A stretch of 39,339 nucleotides of DNA from Sphingomonas sp. (GTDB lineage Bacteria; Pseudomonadota; Alphaproteobacteria; Sphingomonadales; Sphingomonadaceae): positions 1 through 39,339 of the forward strand of contig NZ_JACDDV010000015.1 in NCBI RefSeq assembly GCF_013816785.1, read 5' to 3'. Shown piece after piece: positions 9,490 to 18,716 of the stretch (the first letter of the stretch is position 1; each line of letters begins with the position of its first letter). The position numbers and the translations under genes were made by a program. A model generated the notes under the pieces. That model ran no database searches. It saw only the letters and a program-made list of their open reading frames with translations, and was not told the origin of the DNA.

Positions 9490-10119
9490 GTGGGTCGCGG
9501 ACGATTCATCAGCCTTGAAGGCGGGGAGGGGGTCGGCAAATCAACCCAGATCGCCGCCTTGGCCGAAGCGCTCGAGGGGCGCGGCGTAAGGGTCGTCATC
9601 ACCCGTGAACCAGGCGGGAGCCCCGGCGCCGAAGCGGTTCGCCGGCTGCTACTCGAAGGCGAGGAAACGCGCTGGAATTCCCGCGCCGAAGCCCTGCTGT
9701 TCGCCGCCGCGCGCGCCGACCACATAGAGAAGACGATCCAACCGGCGATCGAACGCGGCGAATGGGTGTTGAGCGACCGATTCGTTGATTCAAGTCTCGC
9801 CTACCAAGGCGAAGCGGGCGGCCTTGGCATCGAAGCGGTGCGCGATCTGCACCGCTTCGGCAGCCTCGATTTTCTTCCCGACCGGACACTAGTGCTGACT
9901 CTCGACGAAGCCGAAGGAGCGGCGCGAGCTCGCGTCCGCGATGGCCATGGCGGCGACCGCATCGGCTCGCGCCCGCCATCTTATCATGCGGCGGTCGACG
10001 CGGGTTTCCGGACTGTGGCGGCGAGCGAGCCGGACCGGGTCAGGCTGGTCGACGCCAGCGGCCCCGCGGCGACGGTCACCGCGCGGCTGCTCTATGCGCT
10101 CGGCGACTTGTTGCCATGA
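9490..10119 (+). CDS. tmk: thymidylate kinase
   Basis: Phosphorylates dTMP to dTDP with ATP, an essential step of dTTP synthesis. The 209-residue product has the P-loop GGEGVGKST (11-19), the DR motif D96-R97 in LSDRFVDSSLAYQG, and a LID region (ARARVRDGHGGDRIG) followed by the YHAAVDAGFRTVAASEPDRV block. The start is GTG at 9490, only 7 nt after the carboxypeptidase stop. The stop overlaps the holB ATG by 4 nt (ATGA), indicating translational coupling. The tmk-holB order is common in proteobacteria. Confidence 0.96.
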   Translation: MGRGRFISLEGGEGVGKSTQIAALAEALEGRGVRVVITREPGGSPGAEAVRRLLLEGEETRWNSRAEALLFAAARADHIEKTIQPAIERGEWVLSDRFVDSSLAYQGEAGGLGIEAVRDLHRFGSLDFLPDRTLVLTLDEAEGAARARVRDGHGGDRIGSRPPSYHAAVDAGFRTVAASEPDRVRLVDASGPAATVTARLLYALGDLLP

Positions 10120-11081
10120 TCGAGGGACAGGAACGTGCGGTCGAGCGGTTCACCAGCGCGTGGGACTCCCGCCGGTTGCACCACGCCTGGCTGCTCGCCG
10201 GGCCGCGCGGGGTGGGCAAGGCAAGTGTCGCCCGGCTTGCGGCCATGCGCGTGCTGGCCGAAGCGGCGGGGCCGACGATCGAACTGCCTGGCCTTGAAAC
10301 TCCCCCCGATCATCCAGTGGCGAAGCTGTTGGCCGCGGGCAGTCATCCCGACTTTCGCTGGCTCGAACGACTCGAGCGGCCGACCGGAGGGCTGGCGCGC
10401 AACATCAGCGTCGACCAGGTGCGTTCGCTCGGCGACTTGTTCTCGGTCACACCGTCGCTCAGCCCGTGGAGGGTGGTGGTGATCGACGCTGCCGACGATC
10501 TCGAAGCTTCGGCGGCCAATGCACTGCTTAAAATGCTCGAAGAACCGCCTGCCAATTCACTGTTCTTCCTTGTCAGCCATGCGCCGGGGCGGCTGTTGCC
10601 GACAATCCGCTCACGCTGCCGCCGGCTGGACTTCGCGCGGATCGGCGATGACGCCATGACGTCATTGCTGAGCCGTTCGCTAGCCAGGGAAAATTCGAGC
10701 GAAATCGAGAAAGTGGTGACCGCTGCCAACGGCTCAATTGGCCGCGCGCTGGCGATCGCCGAGCTCGACCTGGCACCGCTCGAAGCCGAAGCACGGGCAA
10801 TTTTGCGCGAGGGCGACGCCGACAACGGCCGACGATCGAAGCTGGCCAGCGCGCTGGCCCCCAAGGGAGCGGCGGAACGCTATGCGGCTTTTCTTCAGCT
10901 GGTCCCCGGCCTCGTCGCGCGCGAAGCGATCGCGATGAGCGGGGAGGCGAGGGGGCGCGCTATCGACGCCTATGTTCAGGTACGGGAGACCGTCGCGCTA
11001 GCGCCTCGGCTCTCGCTCGATCCCGCGGCGACGGTGTTCCAACTGGGAACGATCCTCGCCTCGGTCGCCTTGAAGCGCTAG
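10116..11081 (+). CDS. holB: DNA polymerase III subunit delta'
   Basis: Clamp-loader subunit that works with gamma/tau (dnaX, also in this window at 33.9-35.5 kb) and delta to load the beta clamp. The N-terminal AAA+ domain has Walker A-like GPRGVGKA (29-36), a Walker B region (WRVVVIDAADDLEASAANALLKMLEEPP, about 119-146) and the sensor/SRC element LPTIRSRCRRLDF. The zinc-module cysteines of E. coli delta' are not present, which is common in alphaproteobacteria. The C-terminal helical collar domain extends to residue 321. It starts by ATGA overlap with tmk and is followed after 24 nt by metG. Confidence 0.94.
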   Translation: MIEGQERAVERFTSAWDSRRLHHAWLLAGPRGVGKASVARLAAMRVLAEAAGPTIELPGLETPPDHPVAKLLAAGSHPDFRWLERLERPTGGLARNISVDQVRSLGDLFSVTPSLSPWRVVVIDAADDLEASAANALLKMLEEPPANSLFFLVSHAPGRLLPTIRSRCRRLDFARIGDDAMTSLLSRSLARENSSEIEKVVTAANGSIGRALAIAELDLAPLEAEARAILREGDADNGRRSKLASALAPKGAAERYAAFLQLVPGLVAREAIAMSGEARGRAIDAYVQVRETVALAPRLSLDPAATVFQLGTILASVALKR

Positions 11082-11105
11082 GGCGCTGCCGCTAGGGGCT
11101 GAGCC

Positions 11106-12611
11106 ATGGCCGAGCCCTATTATATCACCACCGCGATCAGCTATCCGAACGGCAAGCCGCATATCGGCCATGCCTATGAAGCGATCGCCGCGGACGCCAT
11201 GGCGCGTTTTCGTCGCGCGCAAGGTCGCAACGTGCGCTTCACCACCGGGACCGACGAGCATGGCCTGAAAATGATTCAGACGGCACGGGGGGAGGGTCGC
11301 GATACGCTCGACTTCGCAACAGAAATGTCGTCTTATTTCAAAAATATGTGCGCGATCTTGAATATATCATATGATTGTTTCATGCGCACGAGTGATGCTG
11401 CCCATCATGAATCTAGCATCGCGCTGTGGAAGGCGATGGAGGCGTCGGACGATCTGTATCTCGATCGCTACGAAGGCTGGTATTCGGTCCGCGATGAAGC
11501 CTTTTACGAGGAAAGCGAGCTAGTCGGCGGGAAGGGGGGCGAGAAGCTCTCTCCGCAGGGCACCCCGGTCGAATGGACGGCTGAGGAAACCTGGTTCTTC
11601 CGCCTGTCGAAATATCAGGACGCCTTGCTCGCCCTCTACCGTGACCAGCCTAACTTCATTCGCCCCGAAAGCCGCCGCAACGAGGTGACCCGCTTCGTCG
11701 AGGGCGGACTAAAGGACCTCAGCGTCTCACGCACCAGCTTCGATTGGGGCGTGCCGGTGCCCGGATCGCCAGGGCATGTCATGTATGTCTGGGTCGATGC
11801 GCTCAACGCTTACATGACTGCGGTCGGATATCCCGACACCAGCGGCGACTATGCGCGATATTGGCCGGCCGACGTTCACCTGATCGGCAAGGATATCGTG
11901 CGGTTTCACGCGGTATATTGGCCGGCTTTCCTGATGTCGGCCGGGTTACCATTGCCAAAGCAAGTGTTCGGCCATGGCTTCATCCTCGCCAAGGGTGGCG
12001 AGAAAATGTCGAAATCCCTCGGCAATGCCGTCGACCCGATGGACATGGCCGACCGCTACGGGGTCGACGCGCTGCGCTATTTCCTGCTGCGCGAAGTGAG
12101 CTTCGGCCAGGACGGCAGCTACAGCCACGAAGCGATCGTCAACCGCGTCAACAGCGAGCTAGCCAACAGCTTCGGCAACCTCGTCCAGCGCAGCCTGTCG
12201 ATGATTTTCAAGAATTTGGACGGCATTCTTCCTGCGGCCGGTGACGCTCAAGACGACCAAGACTTGCTCGCCGCGGTTAAGAAAGGCTGCGAAGATCTGG
12301 CGACAGAGTTCGATCGCTTCGCCTTTTCCCAAGGGCTTGAGGCGTGGATGGGCGCGGTGTTCGCCTGCAACGCCTATGTCGACGCCCAGGCGCCATGGAC
12401 CCTCAAGAAAAGCGACCCCCAGCGGATGGCGGCGGTGCTCGGTACGCTGGTTGCTGCGGTGCGCGCGCTGGCCAAGGCAGTGGAGCCGGTCATTCCCAAA
12501 TCGGCCGAAGCGCTGATCGCTTTGATCGACGCCGCCAAGGACGGATCACCAATCGCACAGCCCATACCCATCTTCCCGCGGCTTGAGGTGGGTGAGGAGG
12601 AGGCCGCGTGA
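11106..12611 (+). CDS. metG: methionyl-tRNA synthetase
   Basis: Class I synthetase charging tRNA-Met. The 501-residue protein has HIGH-motif H19-I-G-H22 within YPNGKPHIGHAYEAIAADAMAR and KMSKS at 300-304. An anticodon-binding helical domain occupies the C-terminal third. The connective-peptide region lacks the four zinc-knuckle cysteines of the E. coli enzyme (around GWYSVRDEAFYEESEL), so this is the zinc-less form. There is no C-terminal tRNA-binding OB-fold extension. The gene overlaps tatD by 4 nt (GTGA at 12608-12611), so downstream genes are probably translationally coupled. Confidence 0.97.
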   Translation: MAEPYYITTAISYPNGKPHIGHAYEAIAADAMARFRRAQGRNVRFTTGTDEHGLKMIQTARGEGRDTLDFATEMSSYFKNMCAILNISYDCFMRTSDAAHHESSIALWKAMEASDDLYLDRYEGWYSVRDEAFYEESELVGGKGGEKLSPQGTPVEWTAEETWFFRLSKYQDALLALYRDQPNFIRPESRRNEVTRFVEGGLKDLSVSRTSFDWGVPVPGSPGHVMYVWVDALNAYMTAVGYPDTSGDYARYWPADVHLIGKDIVRFHAVYWPAFLMSAGLPLPKQVFGHGFILAKGGEKMSKSLGNAVDPMDMADRYGVDALRYFLLREVSFGQDGSYSHEAIVNRVNSELANSFGNLVQRSLSMIFKNLDGILPAAGDAQDDQDLLAAVKKGCEDLATEFDRFAFSQGLEAWMGAVFACNAYVDAQAPWTLKKSDPQRMAAVLGTLVAAVRALAKAVEPVIPKSAEALIALIDAAKDGSPIAQPIPIFPRLEVGEEEAA

Positions 12612-13387
12612 CCCTGATCGACAGCCACTGCCACCTCAATTACGCCGGCCTCGCCGAGCGGCAGGAGGAAGTGCTGGCGACCGCCCGGGGGCGCGGAGTG
12701 CGTGGCTTTCTCAACATATCGACCCGGCAAAGCGAGTGGGACGAGGTGGTCGGCGCGGCCGAGCGTCACGCCGACGTCTGGGCGAGCATCGGCGTTCACC
12801 CGCACGAGGCCGACGCCCATCCTGATCTTGGCGCGGCAGCGCTAGTCCAGGCGGCGCAGCACCCGAGGGTGATTGCGATCGGCGAGTGCGGGCTCGATTA
12901 TTATTACGACAAGTCCGACCGCGCCGCACAGCGCGAGCGGTTCGCCGCGCATATCGAGGCGGCGCGCGAGACGGGCCTGCCGCTGGTCGTCCACACCCGG
13001 GTCGCCGAAGAGGACACTGCCGAAATTCTGATGCGAGAAACGGGCATGGGCAGCGTCACCGGCGTTTTGCACTGTTTCACCGGCAGCGCCGAGCTGGCCC
13101 GCACGGCGCTCGATCTCGGTTTCTACATTTCTCTGTCGGGCATCGTGACCTTTAAGAACGCCAAGGACTTGCAGGAGGTGGCTAAGACCATCCCATACGA
13201 CCGGCTGCTGGTCGAGACCGACTCGCCCTTCCTCGCGCCCGTGCCGCATCGCGGCAAGCCGTGCGAGCCGGCTTTCGTCGCCGACACCGCCGCTTTCCTC
13301 GCCGATTTGCGCGGCGAGCCGCTCGACGAGCTTGCCGCGGCAACCACCGACAACTTCTTCAAACTGTTCGGAAAAGCGGCGGCGTGA
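12608..13387 (+). CDS. tatD: TatD family metal-dependent hydrolase
   Basis: TIM-barrel metal-dependent hydrolase of the TatD family, whose members are DNases/exonucleases and are also linked to D-aminoacyl-tRNA deacylation. The 259-residue protein has the metal motif H7-C-H9 (IDSHCHLNYAG), the glutamate in IGECGLDYYYD, histidines in LPLVVHTR and VLHCFTGS, and the terminal aspartate in ETDSPFLAP, so the metal site is complete. It starts at GTG 12608 overlapping the metG stop (GTGA) and ends overlapping the GTG of the next gene (GTGA). The metG-tatD-MBL order is widely seen in alphaproteobacteria. Confidence 0.93.
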   Translation: MTLIDSHCHLNYAGLAERQEEVLATARGRGVRGFLNISTRQSEWDEVVGAAERHADVWASIGVHPHEADAHPDLGAAALVQAAQHPRVIAIGECGLDYYYDKSDRAAQRERFAAHIEAARETGLPLVVHTRVAEEDTAEILMRETGMGSVTGVLHCFTGSAELARTALDLGFYISLSGIVTFKNAKDLQEVAKTIPYDRLLVETDSPFLAPVPHRGKPCEPAFVADTAAFLADLRGEPLDELAAATTDNFFKLFGKAAA

Positions 13388-14148
13388 GGCTGCGGATTCT
13401 CGGTTGCGGGACATCGTCCGGGGTGCCTCGGATCGGCAATGACTGGGGCGATTGCGACCCTGAGGAGCCGAGCAACCGGCGTACACGCTCCTCGATTTTG
13501 ATCGAGAGCGATAACCAGCGGCTGCTGGTCGACTGCGGCCCCGACTTGCGCGAGCAACTCCTCGCTGCTGGCACGGCTGACCTTGATGGCGTGATCGTCA
13601 CGCATGACCATGCCGACCGTTGCCATGGCATCGACGATTTGCGGCAGGTCGCGCACCATAACAGCCGGCCGGTGCGGCTGCTGGCGCGCGCGGACACGCT
13701 CGATCGCCTTCGCAGGCGCTTCGACTATGCCTTTGCGGGGACGCCGCTTTATCCAGCGGTGCTTGATCCGGTGGCGATCGAAGGCGAATTGCCCCTGGGT
13801 GCGGCACGGCTGAGCTTCGTCGATCAGCCGCATGGCGGGATTACCTCGCTCGGCATTCGCGTCGACGAGGGCGACCGCTCGGCGGGTTATGCCATCGATT
13901 TCCACGAGCTGACGCCCGACATGGCAAGCTTGTACGAAGGCGTCGGGCTGTGGATTTGCGACTGCCTGCGCCGCAAGCCACACCCGACCCATGCGCATCT
14001 CGATTCCGTGCTCGGTTGGGCGCGCGACTTGAACGTCGGGCAATTGCTGTTGACCCATCTCGACAAGAGCATGGATTATGCCACGTTGGCGGCCGAGCTT
14101 CCCGACTGGGCCGCGCCGGCTTACGATGGGCAGGAGATCGACCTGTGA
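13384..14148 (+). CDS. MBL-fold metallo-hydrolase (PhnP-like)
   Basis: Cytosolic metallo-beta-lactamase-fold hydrolase of 254 residues. The start is the GTG at 13384, which overlaps the tatD stop (GTGA) and gives the standard opening LRILGCGTSSGVPRIGNDWG. Metal-site motif H74-D-H76-A-D78, with H81, sits in VIVTHDHADRCHGIDDLR; a later histidine lies in the QLLLTHLDKSMDY segment. Closest in type to PhnP/cyclic phosphodiesterase relatives, but no phn genes are nearby and it is part of the metG-tatD unit, so the substrate is unknown. A longer frame opening at 13261 would run through tatD and is not the likely start. It ends overlapping the GTG of the protease gene. Confidence 0.92.
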   Translation: MRLRILGCGTSSGVPRIGNDWGDCDPEEPSNRRTRSSILIESDNQRLLVDCGPDLREQLLAAGTADLDGVIVTHDHADRCHGIDDLRQVAHHNSRPVRLLARADTLDRLRRRFDYAFAGTPLYPAVLDPVAIEGELPLGAARLSFVDQPHGGITSLGIRVDEGDRSAGYAIDFHELTPDMASLYEGVGLWICDCLRRKPHPTHAHLDSVLGWARDLNVGQLLLTHLDKSMDYATLAAELPDWAAPAYDGQEIDL

Positions 14149-14732
14149 GCAACGACGTGATGCTCGGCAGCCTCTACATATTGATGGCTCTGATGTTGGT
14201 TGTCGGCTCGCTCATCGTTCGCCGCGAACCGTTCGCTAAAATGGCGACGATGGCGCTCGCCTGGATTGCGATCTTCGGTGCCGGCTTCGTGCTGTTCACC
14301 TTCCGCGACGATTTGGGCTACGTCGCCAAGCGGTTGAAGGCCGAAGCGACCGGGGTGCCGGTCGTCGAGGGACGCGAGCTGCGCATCCCGATGGCCATCG
14401 ACGGCCATTTCTGGGTCGAGGGACGACTCAACGGGGTTGGGGTCAAGTTCCTAGTCGACAGCGGCGCTACCATGACCACCATTAGCCGTCCGGCCGCCGA
14501 AGCCGCCAGGGTCGCGATTGGCGCCAACCGCGACCAGGTCGTGCAAACCGGCAATGGACTGGTCCGCGTCGCCAGCGGCCGCGCATCAAGCCTCGTCATC
14601 GGATCGATCGAACGGCGCGATCTCGGACTGCACATTGCCGACGACGAGGATTTTAACGTGCTTGGGATGAACTACTTATCGTCCCTGGACCGATGGAGCG
14701 TCGAGGGGCGCTGGCTGATCCTGAAAGGATGA
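14145..14732 (+). CDS. membrane-anchored retropepsin-like aspartic protease (clan AA, TIGR02281 type)
   Basis: Predicted single-aspartate retropepsin-type protease of 195 residues with two hydrophobic segments at about 7-25 and 33-52, followed by a soluble domain. The catalytic signature is FLVDSGATMTTIS with D105, and the second family block is FNVLGMNYLSSLDRWSVEGRWLIL near the C-terminus. Such half-size proteases act as dimers. The soluble domain would lie in the periplasm if both segments cross the membrane with an external C-terminus; I cannot fix the topology. It starts at GTG 14145 overlapping the MBL gene stop (GTGA) and is the last gene of the run that begins at the carboxypeptidase. 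Its substrate is not known. Confidence 0.88.
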   Translation: MSNDVMLGSLYILMALMLVVGSLIVRREPFAKMATMALAWIAIFGAGFVLFTFRDDLGYVAKRLKAEATGVPVVEGRELRIPMAIDGHFWVEGRLNGVGVKFLVDSGATMTTISRPAAEAARVAIGANRDQVVQTGNGLVRVASGRASSLVIGSIERRDLGLHIADDEDFNVLGMNYLSSLDRWSVEGRWLILKG

Positions 14733-14764
14733 AAAACGGTCCGCATTGCCTTTCATTTTACATA

Positions 14765-14785
14765 ATACTTATTATCATACTTATT
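14765..14785. repeat. AT-rich direct repeat upstream of mazG
   Basis: The 9-mer ATACTTATT occurs at 14765-14773 and again at 14777-14785, a 12-bp period. The first copy also belongs to a perfect inverted repeat ATAATA-CT-TATTAT (14762-14775). The block is strikingly AT-rich in a GC-rich genome and lies about 54 nt before the mazG ATG, so it probably contains promoter and/or operator elements. No unique -35/-10 pair can be chosen. Confidence 0.5.
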
Positions 14786-14838
14786 GAACTGAGGCCCCCG
14801 GCCATGAAATCCGCCATTTTTAGCACTCAGGACTATCC

Positions 14839-15594
14839 ATGAGCCTCGACCGCCTCGTCGCCATCATGAAACGGCTCCGCGACCCGATTGACGGGTGCGA
14901 ATGGGATAGCGTGCAGATTTTCGCGACGATCGCGCCCTACACGATCGAGGAAGCCTATGAGGTCGCTGATGCGATCGAGCGTGACGACATGGAAGCGCTC
15001 GCCGACGAGCTCGGCGATTTACAACTCCAGGTCGTGTTTCATACGTGCATGGCCGAGGAAGCAGGCCATTTCACCCTGGCCGATGTGCTGCAGAGGATTT
15101 CTGACAAGCTTGAGCGCCGCCATCCGCACATTTTCGGCGATGCCGCCGAAGGCGGCCATCATTTGTGGGAGCAGATCAAAGCCGAGGAACGCGCCGCCTG
15201 CCCCGACAAAAGCGCGCTCGCCGGCGTCGCCATGGCGCTCCCTGCCCTCGAACGCGCCGCCAAGTTACAGAAACGCGCTGCGCGGACCGGATTCGACTGG
15301 CCCGATATCGATGGCCCCAAGGCCAAGATACTCGAGGAACTCGAGGAGATCTCCGAAGCGTCGCCCGAGGAGTTGGAGGACGAGGTCGGTGACCTGCTGT
15401 TCGCTGCGGTCAACTTCGCACGACATCTCAAGATCGATCCCGAAGAGGCACTGCGTAAGGCCAATCGCAAGTTCGAGCGGCGCTTCCGGGTGATCGAATC
15501 GGCACCCGGCTTCGAGACCATGAACCTAGATGAAAAAGAAGCGCTATGGGCTGCCGCTAAAGCCGCTGGTAGCGCGCCCAATTCTCCGGGCTGA
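14839..15594 (+). CDS. mazG: nucleoside triphosphate pyrophosphohydrolase MazG
   Basis: Hydrolyses (d)NTPs to the monophosphate and pyrophosphate, acting as a house-cleaning enzyme and modulator of starvation responses. The 251-residue protein has two MazG repeats. The N-terminal one contains RLRDPIDGCEWDSVQIF and the metal-binding YTIEEAYEVADAIE...ELGDLQLQVVFH. The second has ILEELEEISEASPEELEDEVGDLLFAAVNFARHL (about 157-191), keeping the ExxE...ExxD acidic pattern. An AGGA six nucleotides before the ATG supports the start. The last 38 nt overlap the 3' end of hflX on the opposite strand. Confidence 0.95.
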   Translation: MSLDRLVAIMKRLRDPIDGCEWDSVQIFATIAPYTIEEAYEVADAIERDDMEALADELGDLQLQVVFHTCMAEEAGHFTLADVLQRISDKLERRHPHIFGDAAEGGHHLWEQIKAEERAACPDKSALAGVAMALPALERAAKLQKRAARTGFDWPDIDGPKAKILEELEEISEASPEELEDEVGDLLFAAVNFARHLKIDPEEALRKANRKFERRFRVIESAPGFETMNLDEKEALWAAAKAAGSAPNSPG

Positions 15595-16855
15595 GCTTGA
15601 CCGCGAGGTGTAACTGTTCGCCCTCTGAACGCTGGTCGAGCACATTGCCGCGCGCATGAAGCCATGCCAACCGCAACCCGTCACCGGCATCGAGCCGTAG
15701 GTGATGCGCAACACCGCCCGAGTGTAGAAAGAGGCTTACCGCCTCGCGCAGCGTGTCGACCCCCTCCCCGGTCAATGCTGAGACCGCGACCACCTCGTTG
15801 CGCCGTCCCGCTTCACCGACCAGCTCGGCGCGCTCGTCACCGCCCAGCAGGTCGAGCTTGTTCCACACCTCCATCCGCGGCGGCGAGCCGTCTTCGTCGA
15901 GTCCGAGCGAGGCGAGCACCGTCTCGACATCGGCAGCCTGCGCCGCGCTGTCGGGATGGGCGATGTCGCGGACGTGAAGGATGAGGTCGGCCGACGACAC
16001 TTCCTCCAAGGTAGCGCGGAAGGCGGCAACCAGTTCGGTTGGCAGGTCGGACACGAAGCCGACCGTGTCGGACAGGATCGCTTTGTCGAAGCCGGGGATT
16101 TTGACCTGTCGCATGGTTGGGTCGAGCGTCGCGAACAGCAAGTCCTGAGCGATCACCGATGCTTGGGTCATGCGATTGAAAAGCGTCGATTTTCCGGCGT
16201 TGGTGTATCCGACGAGGGCGATTACGGGCCACGGCGCCTTCTGCCGGCGGTCGCGGTGGAGGCCGCGGGTGCGCTTGACCTGCTCGAGCTCCTTGCGGAT
16301 GCGCGCCATGCGGTCGCGGATCAGCCGCCGATCCGCCTCGATCTGGGTTTCGCCTGGACCGCCCAGAAAGCCAAAGCCGCCGCGTTGCCGCTCAAGGTGC
16401 GTCCAGCTGCGTACCAGCCGCCCAGCCTGATAATCGAGGTGAGCCAACTCGACCTGTAGCCGTCCCTCGGCGGTGGCGGCGCGCTCGCCGAAAATCTCGA
16501 GGATAAGGCCGGTGCGGTCGATGACCTTGCATTTGGTCATCTCCTCGAGGTTTTTTTGCTGCACCGGGCTCAACGCGGCATCAACGATCAGCAGGCTCGC
16601 CTTTTCCTCCTCGGCCAGCGCGGCAATCTCGTCGATCTGCCCCTTGCCAAGCAAGCTGGCAGGCCGGGCCTGACGCAGCCGGTAGCTGTGCCGCGCGACC
16701 ACGTCGATGCCGATCGCCATGGCGAGGCCGGCAGCCTCCTCGATGCGCGCGTCGAGCGAACGCAGGTTGCCTAGTCCCGCGCGATCCGGAACGACCAGCA
16801 GCGCCCGCTCGCCTCGCGAGACGCCGCCGTCCTCACTGCGGTTGAAGACGCTCAG
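15557..16855 (-). CDS. hflX: GTPase HflX, probable CTG start
   Basis: Ribosome-associated GTPase that splits stalled or heat-damaged 70S ribosomes. The conserved body has [18 protein letters not shown] (about 160-177) and the G domain with GYTNAGKST (216-224), DTVGF and NKLD. The first ATG, at 16720, would remove the conserved N-terminal [10 protein letters not shown]...[13 protein letters not shown] segment. In the open frame upstream of 16720 there is no ATG, GTG or TTG; a stop lies at 16877-16879. A CTG at 16855 is preceded by GGGAG with a 7-nt spacer, overlaps the hfq stop (CTGA), and would give [11 protein letters not shown]... and 432 residues, the normal family length. I therefore place the start there. 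The 3' end overlaps mazG by 38 nt on the other strand. Confidence 0.92.
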   Translation of the reverse strand: MSVFNRSEDGGVSRGERALLVVPDRAGLGNLRSLDARIEEAAGLAMAIGIDVVARHSYRLRQARPASLLGKGQIDEIAALAEEEKASLLIVDAALSPVQQKNLEEMTKCKVIDRTGLILEIFGERAATAEGRLQVELAHLDYQAGRLVRSWTHLERQRGGFGFLGGPGETQIEADRRLIRDRMARIRKELEQVKRTRGLHRDRRQKAPWPVIALVGYTNAGKSTLFNRMTQASVIAQDLLFATLDPTMRQVKIPGFDKAILSDTVGFVSDLPTELVAAFRATLEEVSSADLILHVRDIAHPDSAAQAADVETVLASLGLDEDGSPPRMEVWNKLDLLGGDERAELVGEAGRRNEVVAVSALTGEGVDTLREAVSLFLHSGGVAHHLRLDAGDGLRLAWLHARGNVLDQRSEGEQLHLAVKLSPENWARYQRL

Positions 16856-17328
16856 TCGCCGTCTCCCGCCGGCTCGCTAAGGTCAAGCGGGTGGCCCGGT
16901 TGCAGCGTCGAAATGGCATGCTTGTAGACCAGCTGGACCTGTCCGCCGCGCTCCAGCAGCAACGAGAATTGGTCATGCCCCGCGACCGCGCCCTGCAACA
17001 TAACACCGTTGACCAAGAAGATGGTCATCGCCTCCCGTTCGCGCGCCGCTGCCTGGAGGAACAGATCTTGAAGCGGCGGTCGCTTGCCATTGCCTCCCTC
17101 CGGCAGGGCAAGGTCGCTCGGCGCAATGGCTGGCATGACGGTCGAGATCGCGTGTTTGTAGACGAGCAGTGAATTGCCGTCGCGACGCAACAGGAGCGAA
17201 AAAGGGTCAAACCAGGTAATGATTCCCTGCAGCTTGACGCCTTTCATCAGGAACACCGTGGTCGGGGACTTCGTGCGCCGAATATTGTTGAGGAATTGAT
17301 CCTGTAGACTCAAGCCTTTGTCGGGCAT
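16852..17328 (-). CDS. hfq: RNA chaperone Hfq with two tandem Sm domains
   Basis: Post-transcriptional regulator that binds sRNAs and mRNAs; a normal Hfq is one Sm domain of 65-80 residues forming a hexamer. This 158-residue protein contains two: domain 1 at about 7-66 ([12 protein letters not shown] ... VYKHAISTV) and domain 2 at about 84-145 ([14 protein letters not shown] ... VYKHAISTL), joined by a Pro/Gly-rich linker. Both keep the proximal-site YKHAIST motif (57-63, 135-141). By alignment to E. coli Hfq the rim patch RRER is RRTK in domain 1 and ARER in domain 2; Q41 is Pro in domain 1 but kept in domain 2; K31 is kept in domain 1 but Met in domain 2. Three chains would make a pseudo-hexamer. 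It sits 8 nt after ntrX and overlaps hflX. Confidence 0.96.
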   Translation of the reverse strand: MPDKGLSLQDQFLNNIRRTKSPTTVFLMKGVKLQGIITWFDPFSLLLRRDGNSLLVYKHAISTVMPAIAPSDLALPEGGNGKRPPLQDLFLQAAAREREAMTIFLVNGVMLQGAVAGHDQFSLLLERGGQVQLVYKHAISTLQPGHPLDLSEPAGDGD

Positions 17329-17336
17329 TATTTAAA

Positions 17337-18715
<1,379 letters not shown>

Positions 18716-18716
<1 letters not shown>

